64,000 nucleotides of DNA, taken from assembly GCA_902618975.1 (NCBI GenBank), contig CACNCN010000001.1, positions 1 through 64,000 on the forward strand, read 5' to 3'. The notes beneath the pieces are model-generated. The model saw only the letters and a program-made list of their open reading frames with translations. It did not search any database and was not told the origin of the DNA. Numbering within the stretch: position 1 is the first letter of the stretch; each line of letters opens with the position of its first letter. The DNA is from an uncultured Pelagibacteraceae bacterium (lineage in GTDB: Bacteria; Pseudomonadota; Alphaproteobacteria; Pelagibacterales; Pelagibacteraceae). Shown in pieces: positions 51,167 through 61,144 of this stretch. The translations under genes and the position numbers were made by a program.

Positions 51167-52438
51167 TTATCTTTCTGTTTTATATTTCGCCTCTAAATTA
51201 TAACTATATTTACTCATAGCATAACAAATTATCCAAAAAATTATAGAAGCAAATATATAGCCTTCCATTGCAAAACCGAGCCATTTTGGATTTGTTTTTG
51301 CTAATGCAAGCATTCCCGCAATCTCAGCTAAACCAACAACGAAAATAAGAGGTGTATCTTTTACTAAAGCTAAGAAAGTATTACATATGCCAGGAATTAC
51401 TAATTTTAATGCCTGTGGAAGTATTACAAATATATGCATTTTCCAATATCCCATACCTAAAGATTTTGCAGCATCATACTGACCTCTTGGTAAAGACTGT
51501 AGTCCACCTCTTATAACCTCTGCGCAATATGCACCTTCAAAAAGTGTTATTGCAATAATAACTCTTACTAATTTATCCATGAAAAAATCTTCAGGCAAAA
51601 ACATTGGAAACATAACAGATGACATAAATAGTACTGTAATAAGAGGTACACCTCTCCAAAACTCGATATATCCGATAGATATGTATCTGACCGCTGGTAA
51701 ACTCGATCTTCTACCGAGAGCTAAAATCATACCTAATGGGAAACAAAATATTAAACAGAAAAAAGATACTATAAACGTCAGTGATAAACCTCCCCATGCA
51801 CCTGTTTCAATCCACTCAAGTCCAAAATAACCGCCAGATATTAAGTAGTAAATTATTAAAAAAGCCATAATTGGATAAATAAAAACATAATAAAGTGCTA
51901 AATATTTCTTCATTTTTTCTGTGGCGAATAATCCAAATGTTCCTAAGGCAATTACTAAAATAAAAGCAGTATTAATTCTCCAATGCTGTTCATTGGGATA
52001 CATTCCATACATAAATCTTCTGAACCAAACCTTAATATATGTCCAACATGCACCAGATCCTGTACAAGCGTCTTTACTATCTCCAGATATGTTGGCATCT
52101 AGTATCATCCAGCTTAATGATGGTGGCAATGCCTTTATTACTAAAAAAATAATTACTAAAGTTAGTATTGCATTAAAGGTGGTTGTATTAATATTTTTGT
52201 TCAAAATATCTAAATATTTGTTACCAGAGTACTCTATTCTAATTAAATGAAATCCAATCAACCCAATTATAAGAGGGCTGAAAAAACTTATTTTTGAAGG
52301 TAAAAATGACAATAAATTTATTTTAAAAAATGAATTTAAAAGAACATCTAAAATACTTATAGTAACCAGAAGTAGACCTGAGGCTACAACAGTTTGTATG
52401 TTACTTCTATCAGATTTTAAAAAGGTAAATTTGTTCAT
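51167..52438 (-). CDS. aapM: general L-amino acid ABC transporter permease
   Basis: [53 protein letters not shown]; operon context. Confidence 0.9.
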   Translation of the reverse strand: MNKFTFLKSDRSNIQTVVASGLLLVTISILDVLLNSFFKINLLSFLPSKISFFSPLIIGLIGFHLIRIEYSGNKYLDILNKNINTTTFNAILTLVIIFLVIKALPPSLSWMILDANISGDSKDACTGSGACWTYIKVWFRRFMYGMYPNEQHWRINTAFILVIALGTFGLFATEKMKKYLALYYVFIYPIMAFLIIYYLISGGYFGLEWIETGAWGGLSLTFIVSFFCLIFCFPLGMILALGRRSSLPAVRYISIGYIEFWRGVPLITVLFMSSVMFPMFLPEDFFMDKLVRVIIAITLFEGAYCAEVIRGGLQSLPRGQYDAAKSLGMGYWKMHIFVILPQALKLVIPGICNTFLALVKDTPLIFVVGLAEIAGMLALAKTNPKWLGFAMEGYIFASIIFWIICYAMSKYSYNLEAKYKTER

Positions 52439-53811
52439 TATTTTTCTTTAATCTCTATTGATTTGTTATACCAATTCATTAATGCGGCTATTGCTAAACT
52501 TATAGATAAATAAGTTAACATGGTTATAGACACTATTTCTATAGCTCTACCCGTTTGCATTAAAGCAGTACCAGCAAAAACCAAAACTAAATCTGGATAA
52601 GCTATTGCAGCTGCTAAAGAGGAATTTTTTGTTAAGTTCAAATATTGATTTGTTGTTGGTGGAATTATTATTCTCAAAGCTTGAGGCATTATAACTAATT
52701 TAAGAACCTGGTTAGTATTAAGCCCTAAAGAAGCTGCAGCTTCTTTCTGTCCTTTGCTAATCCCTTGAATACCAGCCCTAACACACTCAGCTACAAAAGT
52801 TGCTGTATAAAGTGATAACGCTAATGTTAAAGCAATTAATTCAGGTGGTACCGCTATTCCACCATCATATATATATGAAGTTGCTGATAGTTGTTTTAAT
52901 ACAGGTATTTCAAAATTTAGTGAAACTCCACCCACTAAAAAAGTTAATGCAGGTAAAACTATTAAAATTATAAGAGATATATAAAAAACTGGTAGTTGCT
53001 TTCCTTCCGTGTCTCTTAATTTTACAGCATAATATCTTATTAAAATAATAGAAATAATTGCAGCAATTACTGAGTAAACAAATACATTTAAATTATTCCA
53101 CAAGAAAGCTGGCATGTAATATCCTTTTATCGTCAAATATGTGACACCAAATAATGGACTAGCATCTTGAGGTAATGGCAGTGCTCTTAACGCTGCATAA
53201 TACCAGAAAAAAATTTGTAATAGTAATGGAATATTTCTAAAAAATTCTACATACCAAGCGGCAGTATTTCTAATTAAAAAATTTGGCGATAATCTTGCAA
53301 TACCAACTATAACACCAATAATTGTGCAAAAGATTATTCCTAGAAAAGCTACTAGAAGAGTATTTAGCAAAGCTACAACATATGCCCACCAATAAGGATC
53401 CTGACCATCATAATCCATTAAACTAAATTGCATATCAAAAGATGCTTCTTGTTGTAAAAAACTAAATCCAAAATCAATCCCTCTATTTTCCATATTCATT
53501 TGAGCATTAAATGTGAAAAATAAAAAAATAAGAACAACTAAAGACAAACATATAAATTGAGGTGAATAATATTTAATCCTTGTAGTTCCAAAATTTTCAA
53601 GGGACATACTAACTTTTGACTCTTTTAAAAAAATTCCACCAATTGAAAAAAATATAACAGGTGTAAATACTAAAATTGGGTTTGCAATTTCGTAATAATC
53701 TTCTGTTAAATCGCTAAAAATATTACCATAAAAAATTTTTACAAATAAATCAGCAAAACCGATAAAAAAAAATAAGTAAGCTAGTAATCTAAATTTCATT
53801 TTTAGGCACAA
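52438..53811 (-). CDS. aapQ: general L-amino acid ABC transporter permease
   Basis: WYVEFFRNIPLLLQIFFWYYA, RAGIQGISKGQKEAAASLGLN; operon context. Confidence 0.9.
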   Translation of the reverse strand: MCLKMKFRLLAYLFFFIGFADLFVKIFYGNIFSDLTEDYYEIANPILVFTPVIFFSIGGIFLKESKVSMSLENFGTTRIKYYSPQFICLSLVVLIFLFFTFNAQMNMENRGIDFGFSFLQQEASFDMQFSLMDYDGQDPYWWAYVVALLNTLLVAFLGIIFCTIIGVIVGIARLSPNFLIRNTAAWYVEFFRNIPLLLQIFFWYYAALRALPLPQDASPLFGVTYLTIKGYYMPAFLWNNLNVFVYSVIAAIISIILIRYYAVKLRDTEGKQLPVFYISLIILIVLPALTFLVGGVSLNFEIPVLKQLSATSYIYDGGIAVPPELIALTLALSLYTATFVAECVRAGIQGISKGQKEAAASLGLNTNQVLKLVIMPQALRIIIPPTTNQYLNLTKNSSLAAAIAYPDLVLVFAGTALMQTGRAIEIVSITMLTYLSISLAIAALMNWYNKSIEIKEK

Positions 53812-53813
53812 TA

Positions 53814-53846
53814 AAAAAAAGGGCTAGAAAAATCTAGCCCTTTTTA
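53814..53846 (-). terminator. intrinsic terminator/attenuator between aapJ and aapQ
   Basis: AAAAGGGCTAGA / AAAA / TCTAGCCCTTTTT perfect stem with T-run on minus strand. Confidence 0.88.
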
Positions 53847-53863
53847 AACTTATTTAACAAGCC

Positions 53864-54904
53864 TTATCTTGCTGGTGGTACGTATAAAATTCCACCTTTT
53901 GTCCAAAGCTCATTTGGACCTCTGTCTGGTAAAATTCCCGGATCAGCAATATTTCTTTTATAGCTTTCACCGTAGTTACCAACTTGCTTGATAATTCTTA
54001 AACTCCACTCGTTATCTAGACCAAAAGCAGCTCCTAATTCTCCTTCTGCACCAACTAATCTTTTAATAGCTGGATTGTCAGAAGTTTTCATTGAGTCTGC
54101 ATTAGCAGAAGTAATACCATATTCCTCTGCCTCGATCATAGTGTTTAAAGACCATCTCACAATGTCTTCCCATACTGAGTCACCTTGTCTAACAACTGGA
54201 CCTAAAGGTTCCTTTGAAATAGTTTCTGGTAAAACAATATGCTCATCTGGATTGCTCATTTTTGTTCTTTGAGCAGCTAGTCCAGATTTATCAGTTGTGT
54301 AAGTATCACATCTACCTGCATCATAAGCAGCAACAACCTCATCAGCTTTTTCGAAAGCTACTGGCTCATATGAAATACCTTTTGAATTAAAAAAGTCTCT
54401 CATGTTAAGCTCTGTTGTTGTACCTATATTTGTACAAGCAGAAATACCGTCTTTAAACTGGTTTGTAGACGTAATTCCTGAACTTTTTCTTACCATAAAA
54501 CCTTGTCCATCATAAAAGTTTACACCAACAAAAGTTAGACCAATGTCAGCATCTCTTGAAAGAGTCCAAGTAGTGTTTCTTGATAAAACATCTATTTCCC
54601 CAGAAGTTAAGGCAGTAAATCTCTCTTTGGCGCTTAGTGGAGTGAATTTTACTTTATTCGCGTCACCTAATACCGCAGCAGCTACTGCTCTACATACATC
54701 AACATCAACACCTGTCCAGTTACCAGATGCATCAGCATTTGAGAAACCTGGAAGACCTTGTGAAACACCACATCTCACAAAACCTTTTTTTTGAGTGTTT
54801 TTTAATGTTTTTGACTTTTTTGCAGCCATTGTTTCTGTTGAAAATGCAAATAGCACTGCCAACATCGCTACAAAAGAAGTTAATTGTTTAATTAATTTGA
54901 ACAT
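53864..54904 (-). CDS. aapJ: general L-amino acid ABC transporter substrate-binding protein
   Basis: Signal peptide, FVRCGVSQGLPGFSNADASGNWTGVDVDVCRAVAAAVLGD, SRNTTWTLSRD. Confidence 0.95.
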   Translation of the reverse strand: MFKLIKQLTSFVAMLAVLFAFSTETMAAKKSKTLKNTQKKGFVRCGVSQGLPGFSNADASGNWTGVDVDVCRAVAAAVLGDANKVKFTPLSAKERFTALTSGEIDVLSRNTTWTLSRDADIGLTFVGVNFYDGQGFMVRKSSGITSTNQFKDGISACTNIGTTTELNMRDFFNSKGISYEPVAFEKADEVVAAYDAGRCDTYTTDKSGLAAQRTKMSNPDEHIVLPETISKEPLGPVVRQGDSVWEDIVRWSLNTMIEAEEYGITSANADSMKTSDNPAIKRLVGAEGELGAAFGLDNEWSLRIIKQVGNYGESYKRNIADPGILPDRGPNELWTKGGILYVPPAR

Positions 54905-54941
54905 TATTTATTCCTCTTTGTGTTCGTTTATTTGTTAACAA

Positions 54942-54966
54942 ATATTCAAAAGTTTATTTTGAATAT
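54942..54966. other. perfect inverted repeat upstream of aapJ
   Basis: ATATTCAAAA / GTTTA / TTTTGAATAT, 10-bp arms; preceded by palindrome TTTGTTAACAAA at 54931-54942. Confidence 0.85.
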
Positions 54967-55089
54967 CTGTAGTAAAGCAGAAACTTAAATGGTCATCAAT
55001 AACAAATTTGCCCTATTTTCTTTGGTAAATTTAAATTTAATATATTTTTAACAGTTTTTTGTTTTTAGAATGTTTATAATTATCAAAGA

Positions 55090-55166
55090 TGGCGCGCCCT
55101 GAAGGATTCGAACCTCCGACCCACGGTTTAGAAAACCGTTGCTCTATCCAGCTGAGCTAAGGGCGC
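55090..55166 (-). tRNA. tRNA-Arg(TCT)
   Basis: Reverse complement GCGCCCT/AGGGCGC acceptor, anticodon loop TTTCTAA, GGTTCGAATCC T arm, encoded CCA. Confidence 0.96.
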
Positions 55167-55190
55167 AATAAACCTATTTATAGTACTAAT

Positions 55191-56597
55191 TTAGTTTTTG
55201 AAAAGATATTTTTTTATGAGAATAATCAAAGTTATAAATTCAACTCTACCGATAATCATAAAACAAATCAAAGAGACCTTGGCTGAAATATTCAAATTTG
55301 AAAAATTAAAGTCTTGAAGCGCGTACAAACTGGAATTAACAGTATTCATTATTGTTAGTAAACCAAGTTTAATGGAATTCTCAAATTTAATACCAGATAA
55401 AGATAACAAAAAGGTAATTGTTGTTAAAGAAATTACAAAAATTAAAATACTTAAAAAATACTTATTTATAACATCGTAATCAACTTTATCTTTTCCAAAC
55501 ATAACTTTATTTATCAATATTTGTTTCGGTTTGCTGTGAGATAAAAGCTCATTTAAGGAAAATTTAATTAATGTAAGTATTTTAAAAAATCTTAAACCAG
55601 AACTCGTAGAGAAAAAAGAACCACCAATTATTACTAATATTAAATATAAAAATGATAACCTATTACTATCTTCATAATAAAAAATACCAATATTTGATAC
55701 AGAACTTGTAATAGACAACAATAGTAAAGAAAAATTTTTGTCGCTAAAAAAAATAAAAAAAATTGAAATTATAAATAATAAATACAATAATAGGTAAAAA
55801 TCCTCAGTAAAAAAATTTAAATATTTATTTTTTAAAAAGACTAAATTGTAAATTAAAAATAGACTAAAAAATGATAATAAAAAAGTTAATGAAAACATAA
55901 TAATCTTAAAATCATTTTTTAATAAATAATTTATTTCATTAATTGGTTTAAAACCCCCAGATGAAATAATTGTTAATGCAAAATTCAATGCATCAAAATT
56001 ACGTAAATTAATAAATTTCAATATTAAGAAAATAAAAAATGTTAAAAATACATATATAAGTACTATTTTAAAGGACTGTTTAAGAAATTCGGACGAATTA
56101 AATGTTATAAAATTTGTAAATAAATTTTTTAACTTATTATCGAACAAATCAATCAATAATATAATACAGAATAAAAAATATAATCCTCCAATCCATTGTG
56201 AGGTTGAACGCCACAATATTAAACTTGAGTCGATATGTTTAATATTTTCAAAAATTGTAAATCCTGTAGAGGTAAAACCTGAAATAGCCTCAAAATAACT
56301 GTCTATAAAAGTTATATTATAGATGCTGAAATAATAAGGAAAGGAAATTAAAACAGGTAATATTAAATAACCTAAAACTACTGTAAATATCTTTTGATAA
56401 ATAGTTATTTTTTTAAAATTAAATGATTTATAAAAAACTAATATTAATCCTAAAAATAAAGATGATATTAAAGTTGGTAAGTAACTGCTGACATTTAAAT
56501 ATAAATTGAAATAGTATGAATAGATTATATTAACAAAAGATAATAAGCTTATTAATAAAAGAAATGATCCAGTGAAAACAAATATGTACCTTGACAT
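55191..56597 (-). CDS. trkH: TrkH-family potassium uptake protein
   Basis: FEAISGFTSTGFTIFENI, LWRSTSQWIGGLYFL, ISSGGFKPINEI, GGSFFSTSSGLRFFKIL selectivity-loop repeats. Confidence 0.9.
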   Translation of the reverse strand: MSRYIFVFTGSFLLLISLLSFVNIIYSYYFNLYLNVSSYLPTLISSLFLGLILVFYKSFNFKKITIYQKIFTVVLGYLILPVLISFPYYFSIYNITFIDSYFEAISGFTSTGFTIFENIKHIDSSLILWRSTSQWIGGLYFLFCIILLIDLFDNKLKNLFTNFITFNSSEFLKQSFKIVLIYVFLTFFIFLILKFINLRNFDALNFALTIISSGGFKPINEINYLLKNDFKIIMFSLTFLLSFFSLFLIYNLVFLKNKYLNFFTEDFYLLLYLLFIISIFFIFFSDKNFSLLLLSITSSVSNIGIFYYEDSNRLSFLYLILVIIGGSFFSTSSGLRFFKILTLIKFSLNELLSHSKPKQILINKVMFGKDKVDYDVINKYFLSILIFVISLTTITFLLSLSGIKFENSIKLGLLTIMNTVNSSLYALQDFNFSNLNISAKVSLICFMIIGRVEFITLIILIKKYLFKN

Positions 56598-56607
56598 TAA
56601 TTAAAAT

Positions 56608-57981
56608 TTATATGGAGCTTATACGAAACATGCTCTCTACAAACGGTATTTGATCACTTTTAGATAAAAAAACTACTGTATCGCCCTTCTCAAATTTAAA
56701 ATTAGATCTAGGAATTAAAATTTCTTCTTTTCTTAATATAGCTCCAATTCTTATTTCTTCTGGTAAATTTGCATTTTTTAATTCTTTATTTATTAATTCA
56801 GAAGTTTCAATAATATCAGCCTCAATTACCTCATATTCACCATTTAAAATTGTATGGGCTGTTTCTATCGTGCCTTTATGGACATGTTTTAAAATTGTAG
56901 AAACAGTATCCATTCTAGGATCGATTAAATCATCAATCTTAAGAGAGGATTTAAGTAATGAATAGTTTGGTTTATTAATAAGTGCCATAGTTCTTTTATT
57001 TTTTGCAAATTTCTCAACTAATACACTTACCATAAGGTTATCCTCATCATCATTAGTTAACGCAACTACAGTTTCAACTTCTTGAATATTAGCTTCCTCT
57101 AAAATATCCTCGTCTAAACCATTCCCATTTATTACTATCGAATTATTTAATTCATTAGCAATATATTCAGCTCTTGATTTACTTTTTTCAATAACTTTAA
57201 TTCTAATATCTTCTACTGAGTTTTCTAAATTTTTTGCAAGATTGAAACCAATATTACCACCACCTATTATTAATAACTTGTTTGATATTTTTTCCTCGTG
57301 GCCAAATGCAACAAGTGTTTCTCGCATTTGTATAGAGTTAATTATTACAAGTGCTTTATCGTTAATTTTCATGGTGTCATTTTTTTTTAAAAATATAAAT
57401 TGTTCATCTCTAATAACTCCAAAAATATTTGCATTTAATTTTGGATATTTTTTAGTAATTTCATTTAATTTAGTATTGATTAACGGACAACTCTCTTCCA
57501 CTAGAATTTCTAATAATCTTATTTTGTTGTCGGCAAATGGAATATTATCTAGGGCTCCTGGGGCTTCTAATTTTCGTTGTATTGATTTTGCTATTTCTAA
57601 TTCTGGAGAAATAACAAAATCTATTGGAACATTTTGTAAATTAAATAATGATGAAAATTTAGGATCTAAGTACTCTTGAGATCGTATTCTTGCTATTTTT
57701 TTTGGAACTTTAAAAAGTGAATAGGCTATTTGACATATCAACATATTAATCTCATCATTTTTAGTAACAGCGATTATCATATCAGCATCCTTCGTATTCG
57801 CTTTTTCAAGAACTATTGGGGATGTTGCTATACCAACTATTGCTTTTACATCTAATGTTTCATTTATTTTTTGTATATCATCTGATGATTGATCGATTAT
57901 TGTAACAGAGTGATTTTGTTGTATCAATAATTTCGATATTGTGTAGCCTACCCTGCCAGCTCCACATATTATAATATTCAT
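56608..57981 (-). CDS. trkA: Trk system potassium transporter TrkA
   Basis: Two RCK/TrkA-N halves: IIICGAGRVGYTISKLL and LLIIGGGNIGFNLAKNLE, TrkA-C domains. Confidence 0.94.
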   Translation of the reverse strand: MNIIICGAGRVGYTISKLLIQQNHSVTIIDQSSDDIQKINETLDVKAIVGIATSPIVLEKANTKDADMIIAVTKNDEINMLICQIAYSLFKVPKKIARIRSQEYLDPKFSSLFNLQNVPIDFVISPELEIAKSIQRKLEAPGALDNIPFADNKIRLLEILVEESCPLINTKLNEITKKYPKLNANIFGVIRDEQFIFLKKNDTMKINDKALVIINSIQMRETLVAFGHEEKISNKLLIIGGGNIGFNLAKNLENSVEDIRIKVIEKSKSRAEYIANELNNSIVINGNGLDEDILEEANIQEVETVVALTNDDEDNLMVSVLVEKFAKNKRTMALINKPNYSLLKSSLKIDDLIDPRMDTVSTILKHVHKGTIETAHTILNGEYEVIEADIIETSELINKELKNANLPEEIRIGAILRKEEILIPRSNFKFEKGDTVVFLSKSDQIPFVESMFRISSI

Positions 57982-59337
57982 TTAGTTTAAATCCTTTACA
58001 CCTAATAATTTTAGCTTTCTATGCAGTGCTGATCTTTCCATTCCTACAAATTTAGCTGTTTTAGATATATTGCCACCAAACTTTTTTAACTGCGTAGTTA
58101 AATACTCTTTTTCAAAATTTTCTCTAGCTTCTCTTAATGGTACAGACAAATTTTCAGATATAGAAAAATTGTCTTCTGTAGAACTTGATAGTGATTCTTT
58201 TATTACATCTATTATCTTATTTTCATTATTCCCTGCATCTAAAATTGCAATTCTTTCAATTAAGTTCCTTAATTCTCTTACATTTCCAGGCCAACTATAA
58301 TTTAATAAATAACTATTATCGGAAATTATAAATTCTTTCCTATTATAATTTTTACATATTTCGTTAATAAAATATTCAACAAGCAAGGGAATATCTTCAC
58401 TTCTTTTATTTAGAGGATCAATATTAATATTGAAAACATTTAATCTATGAAAAAGATCTTCTCTAAAGTTGCCATTAAGTATTTCCTTTTTTATATCTTT
58501 ACTAGTAGAGCAAATAATTCGCACATCAACATTTATATCATGATTACCATTTAATCTTTTAAACTTTTGATCAATTACAACCCTTAAAATTTTAGATTGT
58601 GTTTCTAAAGGTATTTCTGTTACCTCATCAATTAATAAAAAACCACCAGATGCTTTTTCAAGAGCTCCATATGATATGGATCCATCGGTTTTCTCTTTAC
58701 CAAATAGTTCCTCTTCATATTTTCTTATATCCAATAAAGCTCCATTGATTATTATAAATGGACCATTAGCTCTTTTTGATTTTTTGTGTATTTTTCTAGC
58801 AATTAATTCTTTTCCAGATCCAGTTGGCCCACTAATAAAAATTCTGCTATCTGATGATGCAAGTTTATTTATTTGTTCTTTTATGGAAGTAACATTACTG
58901 CTGACACCAATTAAATCGAATGAGTGAAATAATCTTGAACGAAGACTTTTATTTTCATTTTTCAGCTTAATATTTTCTGAAGCTCTGTTAACAAAATTTA
59001 CTAATCTTTCTTTATCAAAAGGTTTTTGAATAAATTCAAAAGCTCCAGATTTAAGAGATTTAATTGCCATTTCAATATTAGCATGGCCTGAGATAATTAT
59101 AACAGGAATATCTTTATTTTTTAATTTAATATGATTTAATAATTCTATACCATCATTTTCACTTTTATCTAATTTTACATCTATGATTGCTATGTCAGGT
59201 AATTTTTTATCAATTTCAGTCAAAGCTTGATTATAATTAGCCGCCAAACGCGTCTTATAACCAGTTTCTGATAAAATTTCTTCTAATATAATCCTTATCT
59301 CAGCGTTATCATCGATAATTAGTATTTCTGTTGACAT
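57982..59337 (-). CDS. ntrX: NtrX-type response regulator (receiver + AAA+ + Fis HTH)
   Basis: EILIIDDNAEIR, ISGPTGSGKELIARKIH, LLIDEVTEIPLETQSKILRV, HTH NISKTAKFVGMERSALHRKLKLLG; adjacent to ntrY. Confidence 0.92.
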   Translation of the reverse strand: MSTEILIIDDNAEIRIILEEILSETGYKTRLAANYNQALTEIDKKLPDIAIIDVKLDKSENDGIELLNHIKLKNKDIPVIIISGHANIEMAIKSLKSGAFEFIQKPFDKERLVNFVNRASENIKLKNENKSLRSRLFHSFDLIGVSSNVTSIKEQINKLASSDSRIFISGPTGSGKELIARKIHKKSKRANGPFIIINGALLDIRKYEEELFGKEKTDGSISYGALEKASGGFLLIDEVTEIPLETQSKILRVVIDQKFKRLNGNHDINVDVRIICSTSKDIKKEILNGNFREDLFHRLNVFNINIDPLNKRSEDIPLLVEYFINEICKNYNRKEFIISDNSYLLNYSWPGNVRELRNLIERIAILDAGNNENKIIDVIKESLSSSTEDNFSISENLSVPLREARENFEKEYLTTQLKKFGGNISKTAKFVGMERSALHRKLKLLGVKDLN

Positions 59338-59340
59338 AAT

Positions 59341-61110
59341 TTAAATTGAGAAAAATAACTCTACTTTAGCTCCTTTTGTTGTATTTGATAATTTTAATGA
59401 TCCATTATGATCTAATATAATTTTATTAACTATTGATAAACCTAGTCCAGATCCATTTTTTTTTGTTGTATAATATGGTTTTAATAAATCCTTTTTATTT
59501 AAATTCAATAAACCAATGCCATTATCTCTAATTAAAATAAGTATATAGTCTCTTCGAGAGATTATTTCTATATCTATTAATCCAGTAAAATCAACATTTT
59601 TGGACTGCTTTTCGTTAATACTTTCGATTGAATTTTTTATAATGTTAAATAAAGCCCTGTTTATTTGTTCATGATCGCATTCCATGTGCAATTCATTTTT
59701 TTGATTTGTATCAAAGTTAAATTTTACTTGAGAGTTTAATTTACCTAGAAGTTTAATATTATTATTTATAATTTTAATTAAATCATTTTTTTTGAATAAA
59801 GGTTTTGGCATTCTAGCAAAATCAGAGAATTCATTAACAAGATTTTCTATCTGATTAATTTGATTTAAAATTATATTTAAATTGGTTTCAAATTTTTTTT
59901 TATTTTCACCATCTAAATTATGTGTATATTTTGATCTTAAATTATCTATAGTCAGTTGAATAGGTGTTAAAGGATTTTTAATTTCATGAGCTAATTTCCT
60001 AGCAACAGTACTCCATGCTTCATGACGTTCCGAATTTAATAGTTTTTCCTGCTGGTTTTTGAGTTTATCTATCATATCATTGAAATTTTTATTTAATACC
60101 TCAATTTCTTTATCAGATTTTAATTCAGGAACTTTTATATCTAAGTTTCCCATACCTATTTCATTTGAAGCTGTTATTAAATTATTGATAGAAATAAAAA
60201 ATCTTGAGGAAAATCGGATGGCTATAGTAATTGATAGAAATAACAATAATGCAACAATAATGATATAAATTAATGCAAAGGAGATTTTTATACCTGTATT
60301 TTGATCATCTACTGTATAATAAAAATTTACTGCTTCTTCGGACTCGGTCAAGTATTTTGAAATATCCTCATCAATAAATTTAACAACGTATAAAAAATTA
60401 TTATTATAAGATGGTAGTTTTATAATTGCTGCAGATTTATTTTCAAATGCATTTATAATTTTTAGAGGTCTATCATCATTTAAAACTAATTTTAATGCCT
60501 CGTCTTCAACTGGTATATATCCAGTGTTAGAGGATGATAGTATAACATTCTTTTCAGAGTCTATGATATGTATTTGATCCAATCCTCTTATTAATCTTTG
60601 ATTATTTATAAATGTTTGAAAATTATTTTTATTTTTAATGAAATTAAGATTTTGATTTATATCGTAGGCAACAATTACAGCATCTGACTCAATTTTATTT
60701 CTTTTTTCCTCAACATATCTTTTTGCTATTTCGTAAGAATTGTTCACAGCAGTAGTAATTTTTTTATCAAAATATTTTTCAAGGGCAAAAGAAAACAAGA
60801 ATAAAGAAAAAATTGAAATTAGAATAGATGGTATCAATGTAAAAAGGGAAAAAAAAATAATATATTTTCTATTAGCTATAGAGCCTCTGACATTAATATT
60901 TTGTTTAATGGAATTTTTTGTTTCTAAAAAGATAATTGTAAAAAATATAAGTAATAAAGAAATATCTAAAAATAATAGATATTTTAGATTTTCGTCAGAT
61001 AAACTGATAAAACTTTTTTCAATAAATGTTAAAAATGTAATAAAACCAAGCAATAAAGTGATTAAAAAAATTACTATCAAAAATAAGTTTCTTTTTATAA
61101 ATCCCCACAT
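59341..61110 (-). CDS. ntrY: NtrY-type sensor histidine kinase
   Basis: Membrane N-terminus, HAMP, VARKLAHEIKNPLTPIQLTIDNLR, GSGLGLSIVNKII. Confidence 0.92.
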   Translation of the reverse strand: MWGFIKRNLFLIVIFLITLLLGFITFLTFIEKSFISLSDENLKYLLFLDISLLLIFFTIIFLETKNSIKQNINVRGSIANRKYIIFFSLFTLIPSILISIFSLFLFSFALEKYFDKKITTAVNNSYEIAKRYVEEKRNKIESDAVIVAYDINQNLNFIKNKNNFQTFINNQRLIRGLDQIHIIDSEKNVILSSSNTGYIPVEDEALKLVLNDDRPLKIINAFENKSAAIIKLPSYNNNFLYVVKFIDEDISKYLTESEEAVNFYYTVDDQNTGIKISFALIYIIIVALLLFLSITIAIRFSSRFFISINNLITASNEIGMGNLDIKVPELKSDKEIEVLNKNFNDMIDKLKNQQEKLLNSERHEAWSTVARKLAHEIKNPLTPIQLTIDNLRSKYTHNLDGENKKKFETNLNIILNQINQIENLVNEFSDFARMPKPLFKKNDLIKIINNNIKLLGKLNSQVKFNFDTNQKNELHMECDHEQINRALFNIIKNSIESINEKQSKNVDFTGLIDIEIISRRDYILILIRDNGIGLLNLNKKDLLKPYYTTKKNGSGLGLSIVNKIILDHNGSLKLSNTTKGAKVELFFSI

Positions 61111-61144
61111 AAATTAAAATTATATATATTAAAAAATAAAATAC

